Below, one piece after another: positions 18,555-25,765 of a stretch of 64,000 nucleotides of DNA. The stretch comes from Desulfocarbo sp964620595 (lineage in GTDB: Bacteria > Desulfobacterota > Desulfarculia > Desulfarculales > Desulfarculaceae). A program made the translations under genes and the position numbers. The stretch lies in the NCBI GenBank assembly GCA_964620595.1, contig CAZUHP010000012.1, forward strand, positions 11,221 to 75,220, read 5' to 3'. The notes beneath the pieces are model-generated. The model was not told where the DNA came from. It did no database searches and saw nothing but the letters and a program-made list of their open reading frames with translations. How positions within the stretch are numbered: position 1 is the first letter of the stretch; each line of letters begins with the position of its first letter.

Positions 18555-20026
18555 GAAGGCTGGGCCCCCTGCTGCTCCCGGCGGTAGCGCTGGGCAAGCT
18601 GGTAGATTTCCTCGTAACGGGGTGCCGCACTGTCCCAGGAGAAGTCCTGGGCCATGCCGCGCCGCATGACCTCCTGCCACTGGTCAGGCTGGGAATACAC
18701 CTCCAAGGCCCGGCTGACCGCGCCCGAAAGGGCGGAAGAACTGAAGTCCTTGAACTTGAAGCCCGTGCCCGGCCCGGCTGGGCCGTGGTCCACCACGGTG
18801 TCCTCCAGCCCGCCGGTGGCCCGCACCACCGGCACGGTGCCGTAGCGCATGGCCTGCATCTGGTGCAGGCCGCAGGGCTCGTAGCGGCTGGGCATTATCA
18901 AAAGGTCCGCCCCGGCCATGATCTGGTGGGCCAACTCCATCTGGTAGCCGATGTGCACGGCCAGGCGGTTGGGCCGCTTGTTGGCCAGGGCGTTCAGGAA
19001 GGCGTGGTAATGGTCCTCGCCGTGCCCCATGATCACCATGTCCAGGCCCATGTCCAACAACTGCTCCAGCACCGGGGCCAGGATGTCCAGGCCCTTGCGG
19101 TCCAAGAGCCGCCCCACCACCGCGGCCAGGGGCCGCCGCGACTCCTCGGGCAGCCCCATGCGCTGGCGCAGGTCCCGGCGGCACAGGCCCTTGGGCACCA
19201 AGTCCCGGGCGCTGTAGTTGGCCGCGATCAGGGGGTCGGTCTCCGGGTTCCAGGTGTGGTAGTCCAGGCCGTTTATCACCGCGTGGAGCCGGTCCTGGCG
19301 GGAGAGGAGCACCCCCTCCAAGCCGCAGCCCTGCTCCGGGGTGAGTATCTCCTTGGCATAGGTCTCGCTCACGGTGGAGAGCAGGTCCGCGAACACCAGG
19401 CCCGCCTTGAGGAAGTTTATCTTGCCGTAGAACTCCAGCCCCTGGGGGGTGAAGTACTCCCAGCCCAGGCCGGTGAGCGGCATGTCGTAGTGCCAGAACA
19501 TGCCCTGGGCGCCCAGGTTGTGGATGGTCATCAAGGTACCGGTCCGGGCCAGGGCCGGCTGGTCGGCGTACAGCGACTTCAGGTAGAGGGGGACCAGGCC
19601 GGTGGTCCAGTCGTTGGCATGGACCACGTCCAACTGCCAGCCCAGGGCCAGGGCCAACTCCACCGCGGCCCGGCTGTAGAAGATGAAGCGCTCGGCATTG
19701 TCCTCATAGTCGCCGTAGGCGTTGCCGTAGAGTCCCTCGCGGTCGAACAGGTGCTCGTGGCTGATGAAGTAGACCGTCACCCCGGGGCCCAGCTCGCGCC
19801 TGAACACCGCGGCCCGGTGGCAGCGCCAGCTCACCGGCACCTCCAGGGTGACCTCCAGGGGCTCCAGGCTGGACTCCAGCTCCGGCGGCATCTTGCATTT
19901 GGGCGCCACCACCTCCACCCGATGCCCCCGGGCGCCCAGGCTGAGGGGGAGGTCGTGGGCCACCTCGGCCAGGCCGCCCACCCGGTTGAAGGGGTGGATT
20001 TCGGGAGAGAGGAACATTATGTGCAT
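18551..20026 (-). CDS. glgA: Glycogen synthase (ADP-glucose starch synthase), GT5
   Basis: 491 residues, the family's usual length. The GT5 start motif is present as PFNRVGGLAEV, the usual KxGGL with Arg15 in place of the ADP-glucose-contacting Lys15. HANDWTTGLVP, SRYEPCGLHQMQAMRYGTVP and ATGGLEDTV are intact, so the fold and catalytic Glu are kept. It transfers glucose from ADP-glucose to alpha-1,4-glucan. Start ATG 20026 (MHIMFLSPEI) is preferred over an upstream extension lacking family similarity. Promoter TTGTGC-17-TATCAT lies upstream; no other glycogen gene is present. Confidence 0.93.
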   Translation of the reverse strand: MHIMFLSPEIHPFNRVGGLAEVAHDLPLSLGARGHRVEVVAPKCKMPPELESSLEPLEVTLEVPVSWRCHRAAVFRRELGPGVTVYFISHEHLFDREGLYGNAYGDYEDNAERFIFYSRAAVELALALGWQLDVVHANDWTTGLVPLYLKSLYADQPALARTGTLMTIHNLGAQGMFWHYDMPLTGLGWEYFTPQGLEFYGKINFLKAGLVFADLLSTVSETYAKEILTPEQGCGLEGVLLSRQDRLHAVINGLDYHTWNPETDPLIAANYSARDLVPKGLCRRDLRQRMGLPEESRRPLAAVVGRLLDRKGLDILAPVLEQLLDMGLDMVIMGHGEDHYHAFLNALANKRPNRLAVHIGYQMELAHQIMAGADLLIMPSRYEPCGLHQMQAMRYGTVPVVRATGGLEDTVVDHGPAGPGTGFKFKDFSSSALSGAVSRALEVYSQPDQWQEVMRRGMAQDFSWDSAAPRYEEIYQLAQRYRREQQGAQPS

Positions 20027-20081
20027 ATGACCCGCTTCCCTTCCCAATACCGCGGGGGCAAAAGGAGCTGGTGATGGCTTG

Positions 20082-20110
20082 ATGATATCACGCCTGTGGG
20101 TACAGCACAA
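20082..20110 (-). promoter_or_regulatory. Sigma-70 promoter of glgA-kinase unit
   Basis: On the minus strand TTGTGC (20110-20105), a 17-bp spacer and TATCAT (20087-20082, five of six). It drives toward glgA 56 nt away. Confidence 0.6.
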
Positions 20111-20139
20111 AAAGCATCTGCCGCCCCGGGCCTTGGCCG

Positions 20140-20168
20140 TTGACACCGCTGGCGGGGGGCCTTAGGCT
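20140..20168 (+). promoter_or_regulatory. Sigma-70 promoter of the PAS kinase-response regulator unit
   Basis: TTGACA (20140-20145), a 17-bp spacer and TAGGCT (20163-20168). It lies back to back with the glgA promoter in the 187-bp divergent region. Confidence 0.55.
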
Positions 20169-20213
20169 GGTGGAACAGAGAGCGTCCCTTTCCAACATCG
20201 AGCCGGGGCCCAC

Positions 20214-21644
20214 GTGTTCAACTGGTCCTTCATCAAAACAGCGGGAGCGCTGGTAGGGCTCGCCGTGGTGCCGGTAATCGCCATGTGCCTGGCCGAGGCC
20301 TGGTGCGTCTCCCCCAGCGCCTGCGCGGCCTACTGGATCACCGGCCTGGTGGTGGTCCTGGTGGCCGCCTCCGCGGCGGTGCTGGCGGCCTGGCTCTGGC
20401 ACCGCCGCCTGACCCGCCACGTGGACCTTCTGATCGAGCACTGCCACACCCTGGCCCTGGGCGAGCCCGAGGACATGGACGAGTGGCCCACCACCCTGGC
20501 CGAGCTGGGACGCCTCAGCGTGGCGATCCAGGTGCTCCGGGAGGCCCTGGTGGACTACCTGAGCCTGTACCGCCGCTTTTTCGAGGCCGCGCCGGACATG
20601 TTCCTCTCCCTGAGCCCGGCGGGCGGACGCATCCTGGACGCCAACCAGGCATTCTGCCGCACGGTGGGCCTTCTGCGCTCCGAGGTGCTGGGCCAGCCGG
20701 TGGAGCGCTTCGTCACCTTGGAGGAGGGCTGGGACCCGGCCATCAGCGGCAAGGAGGGCCTGCAAAAGGGCCAGGTGAAAACCGGCCAGGGGGTGCTGCA
20801 AGTGGAGGCCAGCATCTCCCTGGAGCGCGGGCCAGAGGGCCAGCCCTGGGTGCTGGGCGCCATCCTGCGCGACGTCACCCAGCGCGAGGCCCTGCACCGG
20901 GAACTCTTGTCCAAATCAACCGCCTTGGAAAAGGCCCTGGAGGAGATAAAGAACGTGGAGGAACTCAAGGACCAGTTTCTCACCACCTTGAGCCACGAAC
21001 TCAAGACCCCCCTGGTGGCGCTGAAGGGCTTTTTGCAGCTCATGATCTCGGGCCGCATGAAGCCCGAGGACTCCCAGAGCTACCTGGACATCTGCTGGCG
21101 CAACCTGACCAAGCTGGAAACCCAGATCAACAACCTGCTGGACCTGGCCCGCCTGTCCCACGCCAAGGACCAGTACGAGATGGGCCCGGTGGAGCTGAGC
21201 GGGCTGATCCGCACCGAGGCCGAGAACCTGCGGGCCCTGGCCGGGGAGCGCGACGTGCGCCTGGACCTGAGCGAGGTGGCGCCGCCGCCGGTGAATGTCA
21301 CCGGCAACGCGGAAAAACTGATTCAATTGGTGGACAACCTGCTGCTGAATGCGGTCAAATACAATAAGGAAGGCGGCGAGGTGCGGGTCAGCCTGGAAAC
21401 CCGGAACGGACAGGTGGTCCTGAAGGTCACCGACTCGGGGGTGGGCATGGCCCGGGAGCACATGGCCAAGGTATTCAACCGGTTCTACCGCGCCGACCTT
21501 TCCGGCACCGGCCGCCTGGAAGGACTGGGCATCGGCTTGAGCTTGGTGCAAGAGATAGTGCAGTTGCATCAAGGAGACATCCAGGTGGAGAGCGAGCCCG
21601 GGGTGGGCACCTCTTTCACCGTCATCTTGGAGGCCCGCAGTTGA
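20214..21644 (+). CDS. Membrane PAS-domain sensor histidine kinase
   Basis: 476 residues. Two transmembrane helices (about 10-28 and 42-64) enclose a very short periplasmic loop with two cysteines. A PAS domain (about 125-235; FFEAAPDMFLSL) follows, then HisKA with His near 261 (LTTLSHELKTPLVALKGFL). HATPase_c has N-box NLLLNAVKYN, SDSG-like TDSGVGM and a final GIGLSLVQEIV. The start is GTG 20214. The 3' end overlaps the receiver gene that follows, so that protein is the likely phosphorylation partner. The ligand is unknown. Confidence 0.9.
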   Translation: MFNWSFIKTAGALVGLAVVPVIAMCLAEAWCVSPSACAAYWITGLVVVLVAASAAVLAAWLWHRRLTRHVDLLIEHCHTLALGEPEDMDEWPTTLAELGRLSVAIQVLREALVDYLSLYRRFFEAAPDMFLSLSPAGGRILDANQAFCRTVGLLRSEVLGQPVERFVTLEEGWDPAISGKEGLQKGQVKTGQGVLQVEASISLERGPEGQPWVLGAILRDVTQREALHRELLSKSTALEKALEEIKNVEELKDQFLTTLSHELKTPLVALKGFLQLMISGRMKPEDSQSYLDICWRNLTKLETQINNLLDLARLSHAKDQYEMGPVELSGLIRTEAENLRALAGERDVRLDLSEVAPPPVNVTGNAEKLIQLVDNLLLNAVKYNKEGGEVRVSLETRNGQVVLKVTDSGVGMAREHMAKVFNRFYRADLSGTGRLEGLGIGLSLVQEIVQLHQGDIQVESEPGVGTSFTVILEARS

Positions 21645-22057
21645 ACGTCCCGCGCCCCTTGGTGCTTTTGGTGGAGGACGACGCCGACACCGCTGCCCTT
21701 TACCAGGCCATGCTCTCGGCCGAGGGCATGGAGGTGGTGCTTTGCGACAGCGCCCGCATGGCGCGCGCCTGGTGGGCCCAGGCCTCGGTCCTGCCCCAGC
21801 TCATGATCCTGGACGTGCGCCTGCCCGACATCAACGGGGTGGAACTCTGCCAGGAGCTGACCGCCAAGATCAGCGACGGGTTCCGGCCGGCGGTGCTCAT
21901 GCTCTCGGCCCATGGCGACCCCCGCATGCCCACCCTGTGCCGCAAGGCAGGGGCGCGGGCCTTTTTGGACAAGCTGCGCGACCTGGACCAGCTACTGGAC
22001 ACGGCCAAGCGTCTCTTGCAAGAGCAGGCAGCCTCTTCGGGCAATCCCGGCTCCTGA
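21641..22057 (+). CDS. Single-domain response regulator
   Basis: 138 residues: a CheY-like receiver with acidic pair EDD at 12-14, phospho-acceptor Asp58 in ILDVRLP, a Ser in MLSAHGD and a Lys in FLDKLRD. There is no output domain. The TTG start at 21641 overlaps the kinase stop (TTGA) and has GGAGG 8 nt upstream, indicating coupled translation. It probably relays phosphate from the kinase upstream to another protein, by direct interaction or a phosphorelay. Confidence 0.87.
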   Translation: MNVPRPLVLLVEDDADTAALYQAMLSAEGMEVVLCDSARMARAWWAQASVLPQLMILDVRLPDINGVELCQELTAKISDGFRPAVLMLSAHGDPRMPTLCRKAGARAFLDKLRDLDQLLDTAKRLLQEQAASSGNPGS

Positions 22058-22074
22058 AATTTTCTTACCCAAAC

Positions 22075-22094
22075 GCCCGTTTCGGGCATTTTTT
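22075..22094 (+). terminator. Rho-independent terminator after the response regulator
   Basis: GCCCG-TTT-CGGGC (22075-22087) followed by ATTTTTT (22088-22094). It sits 18 nt after the stop codon. Confidence 0.8.
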
Positions 22095-22295
22095 ACCTTT
22101 GCTATTCGGGTCGTAAAACCCTAATCTTGTCGCGCCGGCTGGTTTTTGAGGCTGCGCAGCACATTCTATATTGCAATTTGGAACAACGTCCTTCCCCGCC
22201 CCAATAAAAGAATTTAGGAACAAGTATTGACAAGGCGTTATAAGTTTCTTTTTTACTTGTATTCTGGGATAAAATTTCGGAAAGGCGCTGCGGAC

Positions 22296-22374
22296 AATAA
22301 AAATTGCGCCCCAGCTTTGCCACCCTCCCTGCCTGCCCCTGTTGGGAGAGTGCCTCAGCGTGAGGCGCAACTGG
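22296..22374 (-). ncRNA. Candidate sigma-54-dependent small RNA
   Basis: Transcription from the leftward -24/-12 element would start near 22374. The first part holds TTGCGCC (opposite 22370-22364), which can pair with GGCGCAA (opposite 22310-22304). The latter is followed at once by TTTTTATTG, a terminator-like end about 75-80 nt from the start. An internal GCCTCA-CGC-TGAGGC hairpin (opposite 22366-22352) overlaps the first arm, so two exclusive folds exist. No start codon with ribosome site is present. The RNA is inferred only from promoter plus terminator geometry. Confidence 0.4.
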
Positions 22375-22385
22375 CCGTTTACTCA

Positions 22386-22401
22386 TGCAAGCAGCTTGCC
22401 A
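22386..22401 (-). promoter_or_regulatory. Sigma-54 (-24/-12) promoter, leftward
   Basis: On the minus strand TGGCAAGCTGCTTGCA matches the sigma-54 consensus TGGCACGRNNNTTGCW at all but two positions, with the invariant GG and GC exactly 10 bases apart. It points away from the sigma-54 activator gene into the AT-rich noncoding stretch. Caution: part of it is also an inverted repeat (GCAAG-CAG-CTTGC). Confidence 0.6.
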
Positions 22402-22408
22402 ACCCAGC

Positions 22409-22437
22409 GACAAGGCCTTTTGCCCACCGCCCTTGTC
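22409..22437. repeat. Perfect 7-bp inverted repeat upstream of the leftward sigma-54 promoter
   Basis: GACAAGG (22409-22415) and CCTTGTC (22431-22437) with a 15-nt spacer. It could be an activator-binding dyad or an RNA hairpin. It lies only 8 bp from the -24 box, close for an enhancer. Confidence 0.35.
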
Positions 22438-22598
22438 GTGTTAATATCTGGGCTGATGCCCGCGCGGGCGGTTCTGCCTATGTCCCAGGACCTTGAACTG
22501 CGAGCTGCGTTCAGGGGCCTTGCCCGCGCCCCGCCCCCTTGATCCTCCTGCGCAATGCGGCGCAAGCCTCCCCTGAGGCGGGACCGGGGCCGGAAAGG

Positions 22599-22635
22599 GG
22601 CTGCCCGCGCCCCTGCGGGCGCAAGCGCAGCCTTT
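22599..22635 (+). other. GC-rich hairpin in the activator leader region
   Basis: GGCTGC (22599-22604) pairs with GCAGCC (22627-22632) around an inner CCCGC/GCGGG stem, followed by TTT. It may be a weak terminator or a leader hairpin about 140 nt before the activator gene. Confidence 0.3.
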
Positions 22636-22776
22636 CGTGCTATATTCGTAATTGCCAGGCAGCGCCGGCAAGGGCGGGCCGGCTACGGCCGCCCCGCGGG
22701 GGGCAGCGCTTGGGGCTATGCCCCTGGGTACTGGCTTTAGGGCGTAACCACGAGCGAAAAAAGGAGTCCCAGGCCC

Positions 22777-24252
22777 ATGGCCCCGGCCAGCCACATCCTA
22801 CTGGTAGACGACGACCAAAAGCTGCGCCAGGTCCTGGCCTCGGCCCTGGCCCGGGAAGGCCACCGGGTGACCGAAGCCGACCACATGGATCAGGCCCTGG
22901 AGCTTCTCAAGGAGCATGTCTTCCAACTGGTGATCAGCGAACTGCGCCTGGCGGGGGGCGAGGGGGGCGAGGGGGGCGAGGGGGGCGAGGCGGGTGGCGT
23001 GACGGGGGGCGTGACGGGGGGCGTGACTGGGGGCGGGGCGGGCCTGGACCTGCTCGCTTACGTGGAGGAGCACTCGCCCTACACCGAAGTCATCATAATG
23101 ACCAGCTCCGGCACCGTGGACACTGCGGTGGAGGTCATGCGGGCCGGGGCCTTCGACTTCCACCAGAAGCCCCTAAACCTGGAGCACATGCTCCTGACCG
23201 TGGACCGGGCCTTGCAAAAGGCCTCCCTGCACCACGCCTTCGACTACCTGCGCCACGAGCAGCCTTACATATACCGGCTGGAGAACATCACGGCCGAGTC
23301 CCAGGCCATGAAACAGGTGTTGCAGCAGGTGGCCCGGGTGGCCCCCACCGATGTGACCGTGCTCCTCACCGGCGAGACCGGGGTGGGCAAGAGCCTGGTG
23401 GCCGGGGCCATCCACGCCAACAGCCCCCGGCGGAACGGCACCCTGGTCACGGTCAACTGCGCGGCGCTCACCGAAACGCTTCTGGAGAGCGAACTCTTTG
23501 GCCATGAAAAGGGCGCCTTCACCGGGGCCCACAAGGCCCGGGCCGGCCGCTTTCAGCAGGCCCACGGCGGCACCCTGTTCCTGGACGAGGTGGGCGACAT
23601 GAGCCCGGCCATCCAGGCCAAGGTCCTGCGGGCCATCGAGGACAAGGTGATCCAGCGGGTGGGCGGCTCCCGCTCCATCCAGGTGGACGTGCGCATCCTG
23701 GCCGCCACCAACATGGACCTGGAGCAGGCGGTGCGCGAGGGCAGCTTCCGGCAAGACCTGTTCTACCGCCTCAACGTGACCCCCATCCACATCCCCCCCT
23801 TGCGCGAGCGCCGGGACGACATCATACCCCTGGCCGAGATATTCCTGCGCAAGATATCCTTTGCCTCCGGCCAGGAGCCCAAGCCGTTTTCCCAGGCGGC
23901 CAAGGAAAGGCTGGCCGCCCACCACTGGCCGGGGAACATCCGCGAGCTGCGCAACGCGGTGGAACGCGCCTTGCTCTTTTCCTCCGGCCCGGAGATCACC
24001 CCTGCCGACCTGGGGCTGGACCAGTCCCCTTCCTCCGCCCCCCAGGACTCCAGCCTCCCGCCCAGCCCCCCCACCCTGGAGCTGGACAAGCTGGAACGCT
24101 GGGCCATCAAGACCGCCCTGGAGAAGACCGACTGGGTGCAAAGCCGGGCGGCCGAGCTTCTGGGCATAACCCCCCGGGCGCTTTCCTACAAGCTGGACAA
24201 GATCGGCCTGGACCACCCCAAGCTCCAGGCCCGGCGCCGGCGCAAGCGCTGA
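22777..24252 (+). CDS. NtrC-family sigma-54 activator with atypical receiver and glycine-rich insert
   Basis: 491 residues: receiver (1-125), AAA+ domain (about 165-405) and a FIS-type HTH (last 45). Walker A GETGVGKS is near residue 200, the sigma-54-contacting GAFTGA near 246 and Walker B LFLDEVGD follows, so the motor looks intact. In the receiver the acidic pocket (D11-D13) and KP lysine are kept, but the phospho-acceptor position reads VISELRL, with Glu55 for Asp. Directly after it residues 60-90 are a GGE/GGVT repeat encoded by the G-rich tandem repeat. Glu can mimic phosphorylated Asp, so constitutive activity is possible. The Tad locus with a sigma-54 promoter begins downstream, making it the likely target. 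Confidence 0.92.
   Translation: MAPASHILLVDDDQKLRQVLASALAREGHRVTEADHMDQALELLKEHVFQLVISELRLAGGEGGEGGEGGEAGGVTGGVTGGVTGGGAGLDLLAYVEEHSPYTEVIIMTSSGTVDTAVEVMRAGAFDFHQKPLNLEHMLLTVDRALQKASLHHAFDYLRHEQPYIYRLENITAESQAMKQVLQQVARVAPTDVTVLLTGETGVGKSLVAGAIHANSPRRNGTLVTVNCAALTETLLESELFGHEKGAFTGAHKARAGRFQQAHGGTLFLDEVGDMSPAIQAKVLRAIEDKVIQRVGGSRSIQVDVRILAATNMDLEQAVREGSFRQDLFYRLNVTPIHIPPLRERRDDIIPLAEIFLRKISFASGQEPKPFSQAAKERLAAHHWPGNIRELRNAVERALLFSSGPEITPADLGLDQSPSSAPQDSSLPPSPPTLELDKLERWAIKTALEKTDWVQSRAAELLGITPRALSYKLDKIGLDHPKLQARRRRKR
22954..23041 (+). repeat. G-rich tandem repeat, in-frame copy inside the sigma-54 activator receiver
   Basis: Four 9-nt units GGGGGCGAG (Gly-Gly-Glu) are followed by three 12-nt units GGGGGGCGTGAC (Gly-Gly-Val-Thr). 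Both periods are multiples of three. The G-rich strand is the coding strand. Confidence 0.9.
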
Positions 24253-24286
24253 CCCCCTGCCGCGAGCATCTATTTCTATTTTGTAA

Positions 24287-24300
24287 TTACGATATCGTAA
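24287..24300. promoter_or_regulatory. Candidate activator-binding palindrome (upstream activating sequence)
   Basis: TTACGATATCGTAA is a perfect 14-bp palindrome about 180 bp upstream of the -24 element. That distance is workable for a FIS-type HTH enhancer-binding protein acting through a loop. Confidence 0.45.
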
Positions 24301-24363
24301 AACTAGGCTCCTGAACGACCCCTCGTTCCACCCCCGAAAAGGGTCTCCAAGCCCCTTTGAATC

Positions 24364-24384
24364 GGGTTTCCACCGGGTTTCCAC
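24364..24384. repeat. Tandem direct repeat upstream of the Tad promoter
   Basis: GGGTTTCCAC occurs at 24364-24373 and again at 24375-24384, one turn of helix apart. It could be a second regulator-binding array about 95 bp upstream of the -24 box. Confidence 0.4.
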
Positions 24385-24477
24385 ACCCAGCTTGCCGACA
24401 TAACTACCAAGTATAACTTGACTTTCAAGAATACTCCCCTGCCAGGCCCCTTTATTACCAAATCGAAAAACGAATTT

Positions 24478-24492
24478 TGGCACCTTTTTTGC
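24478..24492 (+). promoter_or_regulatory. Sigma-54 (-24/-12) promoter of the Tad pilus locus
   Basis: TGGCAC (24478-24483), five bases, TTGC (24489-24492), with the invariant GG and GC exactly spaced. Transcription would start near 24504, about 70 nt before flp. A sigma-54 activator is encoded immediately upstream. Confidence 0.75.
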
Positions 24493-24574
24493 CCTATCAG
24501 CGGGCACACCAAAACATGGGCAACGGGAAGCAACCTTTCCAACGCATAACCCTTAAGTGAACGGAGGGAACACC

Positions 24575-24760
24575 ATGAAGTTTGTGCGGTCCATCAAGAA
24601 GTTCGTGGCCGACGAGTCTGGCATCAGCGCGGTGGAGTACGCCCTGCTGCTGGCCCTGATCGGCGCTGGCATCGCCGCGGCGGCCTTCACTCTGGGCGGC
24701 CAGGTGAGCACCAACATCAACAACGCTACCACGGCCCTGCAGGGCGGCGGCGGCAGCTAG
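24575..24760 (+). CDS. flp: Flp-family type IVb pilin
   Basis: A 61-residue pilin precursor, the major subunit of Tad pili. The basic leader is followed by ESGISAVEYALLLALIGAG; cleavage after the Gly leaves Glu at +5 and the Flp-typical Glu-Tyr pair at the start of the hydrophobic helix. The C-terminus is short and Gly-rich. ATG 24575 has GGAGGG at six bases; the longer frame from a GTG at 24557 is unlikely. First gene of the Tad operon, downstream of the sigma-54 promoter. Confidence 0.93.
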   Translation: MKFVRSIKKFVADESGISAVEYALLLALIGAGIAAAAFTLGGQVSTNINNATTALQGGGGS

Positions 24761-24792
24761 TCTGAAGCCGTGTAGAGGAGGTGGAGCAAACC

Positions 24793-25347
24793 ATGTTCCT
24801 GCCCAGGCAGGAAAACGCCTTGGCGGAGTTGGGGGGAGGCCAATGGGGCCTCCTCCCGGCTCTGGCCAGTTTGCCTTGGCTTGTCACCCAGGCCGGCGAC
24901 CCCGCCGGCGCCAAGGCCATGGTCTTTTTGCTCCTGGCCGCCCTGATGGCCAGCTACGACATAGCCACCCACCGGATCCCCAATCCGCTCACCGCGTTGG
25001 CGGCGCTCGGCGGGTTGGGGTGGGGCTTGGCCGCCGGGGGGTGGGTCGGGCTGGGCCAGGCGCTCGGGGGGGGCGCGGTGGGGTTCGGCCTCATGCTGGT
25101 CTTCTATCTCTTCGGCGCGGTGGGCGCCGGCGACGTCAAGGCCATGGGGGCCTTGGGTTGCTTCCTGGGAGCCTGGCCCGCGGTGGAGCTTTTCGTGCTC
25201 ACCGCCTTTGCCGGCGGCCTGCTCGCCATCATCAGGATGATCGCCTCGCGGCGGGGCCTGCGCCCGGCGCCGGGCCTCACCCTGCCCTACGGCCTGGCCA
25301 TAGCCGCAGGGGCCTTGGCATTGGTGCTGCAAGGAGGCCTGTCATGA
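24793..25347 (+). CDS. cpaA: A24-family prepilin peptidase TadV/CpaA
   Basis: 184 residues with about five or six hydrophobic segments. Both aspartyl-protease motifs are visible: Asp in MASYDIATHRIPN and the GxGD Asp in GAVGAGDVKAMGA. It removes leaders from Flp and TadE-type pseudopilins in the inner membrane. It lacks the N-terminal methylase domain of PilD, as expected for TadV. ATG 24793 with GGAG is preferred to GTG 24781. It overlaps tadE by ATGA. Confidence 0.92.
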   Translation: MFLPRQENALAELGGGQWGLLPALASLPWLVTQAGDPAGAKAMVFLLLAALMASYDIATHRIPNPLTALAALGGLGWGLAAGGWVGLGQALGGGAVGFGLMLVFYLFGAVGAGDVKAMGALGCFLGAWPAVELFVLTAFAGGLLAIIRMIASRRGLRPAPGLTLPYGLAIAAGALALVLQGGLS

Positions 25348-25754
25348 CCAGACGGCTGACGCGACTCCTGAAGGGCAGCCGGGGGGCGGCGATAGTGGAG
25401 TTCGCCCTTCTTCTGCCCCTGTTCCTCACCTTGGTCTTCGCTGTCATCGAGCTGGGCTCGGCCTGGTACTCCAAGCAGATGCTGGTGAACGCCAGCCGGG
25501 AGGGAGCCCGCCTGGGCGCCATGTTCGAGGGCGCCGACGATTCGCAGGTGGAGTCCTTTGTGGCCAACCTGCTCAACCAGGCCGGCTACCCCGGCACGGT
25601 GGAGGTAACCAGCACCGGCGCCACCGGCGCGCCGGGAACCATGGTCACGGTGCAGGTGACCGGCAACCACGAGCTGCCGGTCCTGGGCAGCCTGGTGCCG
25701 GGCATGCCCTCCAGCCTGACCCTTAGCGCAACCACGGTAATGCGGCACGAATAG
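25344..25754 (+). CDS. tadE: TadE-like pseudopilin
   Basis: 136 residues. The prepilin motif is RGAAIVEFALLLPLFL, with Gly cleavage and Glu at +5, followed by the TadE hydrophobic helix and a conserved NASREGARLGA block. It is predicted to be processed by the peptidase encoded just upstream and to act as a minor subunit. Start ATG 25344 overlaps the tadV stop. Confidence 0.9.
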   Translation: MTRRLTRLLKGSRGAAIVEFALLLPLFLTLVFAVIELGSAWYSKQMLVNASREGARLGAMFEGADDSQVESFVANLLNQAGYPGTVEVTSTGATGAPGTMVTVQVTGNHELPVLGSLVPGMPSSLTLSATTVMRHE

Positions 25755-25765
25755 GAGGTGGGGCG

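Larger units (their letters stand above)
22095..22776. other. Long noncoding interval between response regulator and sigma-54 activator
   Basis: No convincing gene. Bases about 22040-22320 are AT-rich against the surrounding genome. The interval holds a leftward sigma-54 promoter, a possible terminator-ended small RNA, a 7-bp inverted repeat and a GC-rich hairpin, each listed separately. TTGACA at 22227 has no -10 at proper distance. Confidence 0.6.
24253..24574. other. Regulatory interval upstream of the Tad locus
   Basis: 322 nt of AT-richer DNA without a gene. It contains a perfect palindrome (24287-24300), a tandem direct repeat (24364-24384), a CAAGT-ATA-ACTTG dyad near 24410 and a sigma-54 promoter (24478-24492). 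This is the layout expected of an enhancer-dependent promoter. Confidence 0.7.

Noticed and set aside
22227..22275. TTGACA with nearby TATAAG and TAAAAT
   Set aside because: Spacers of 6 and 37 bp do not make a sigma-70 promoter.
22065..22413. Two overlapping short minus-strand frames in the AT-rich interval
   Set aside because: No ribosome site, no hydrophobic or domain pattern; they run through the terminator and the sigma-54 promoter.
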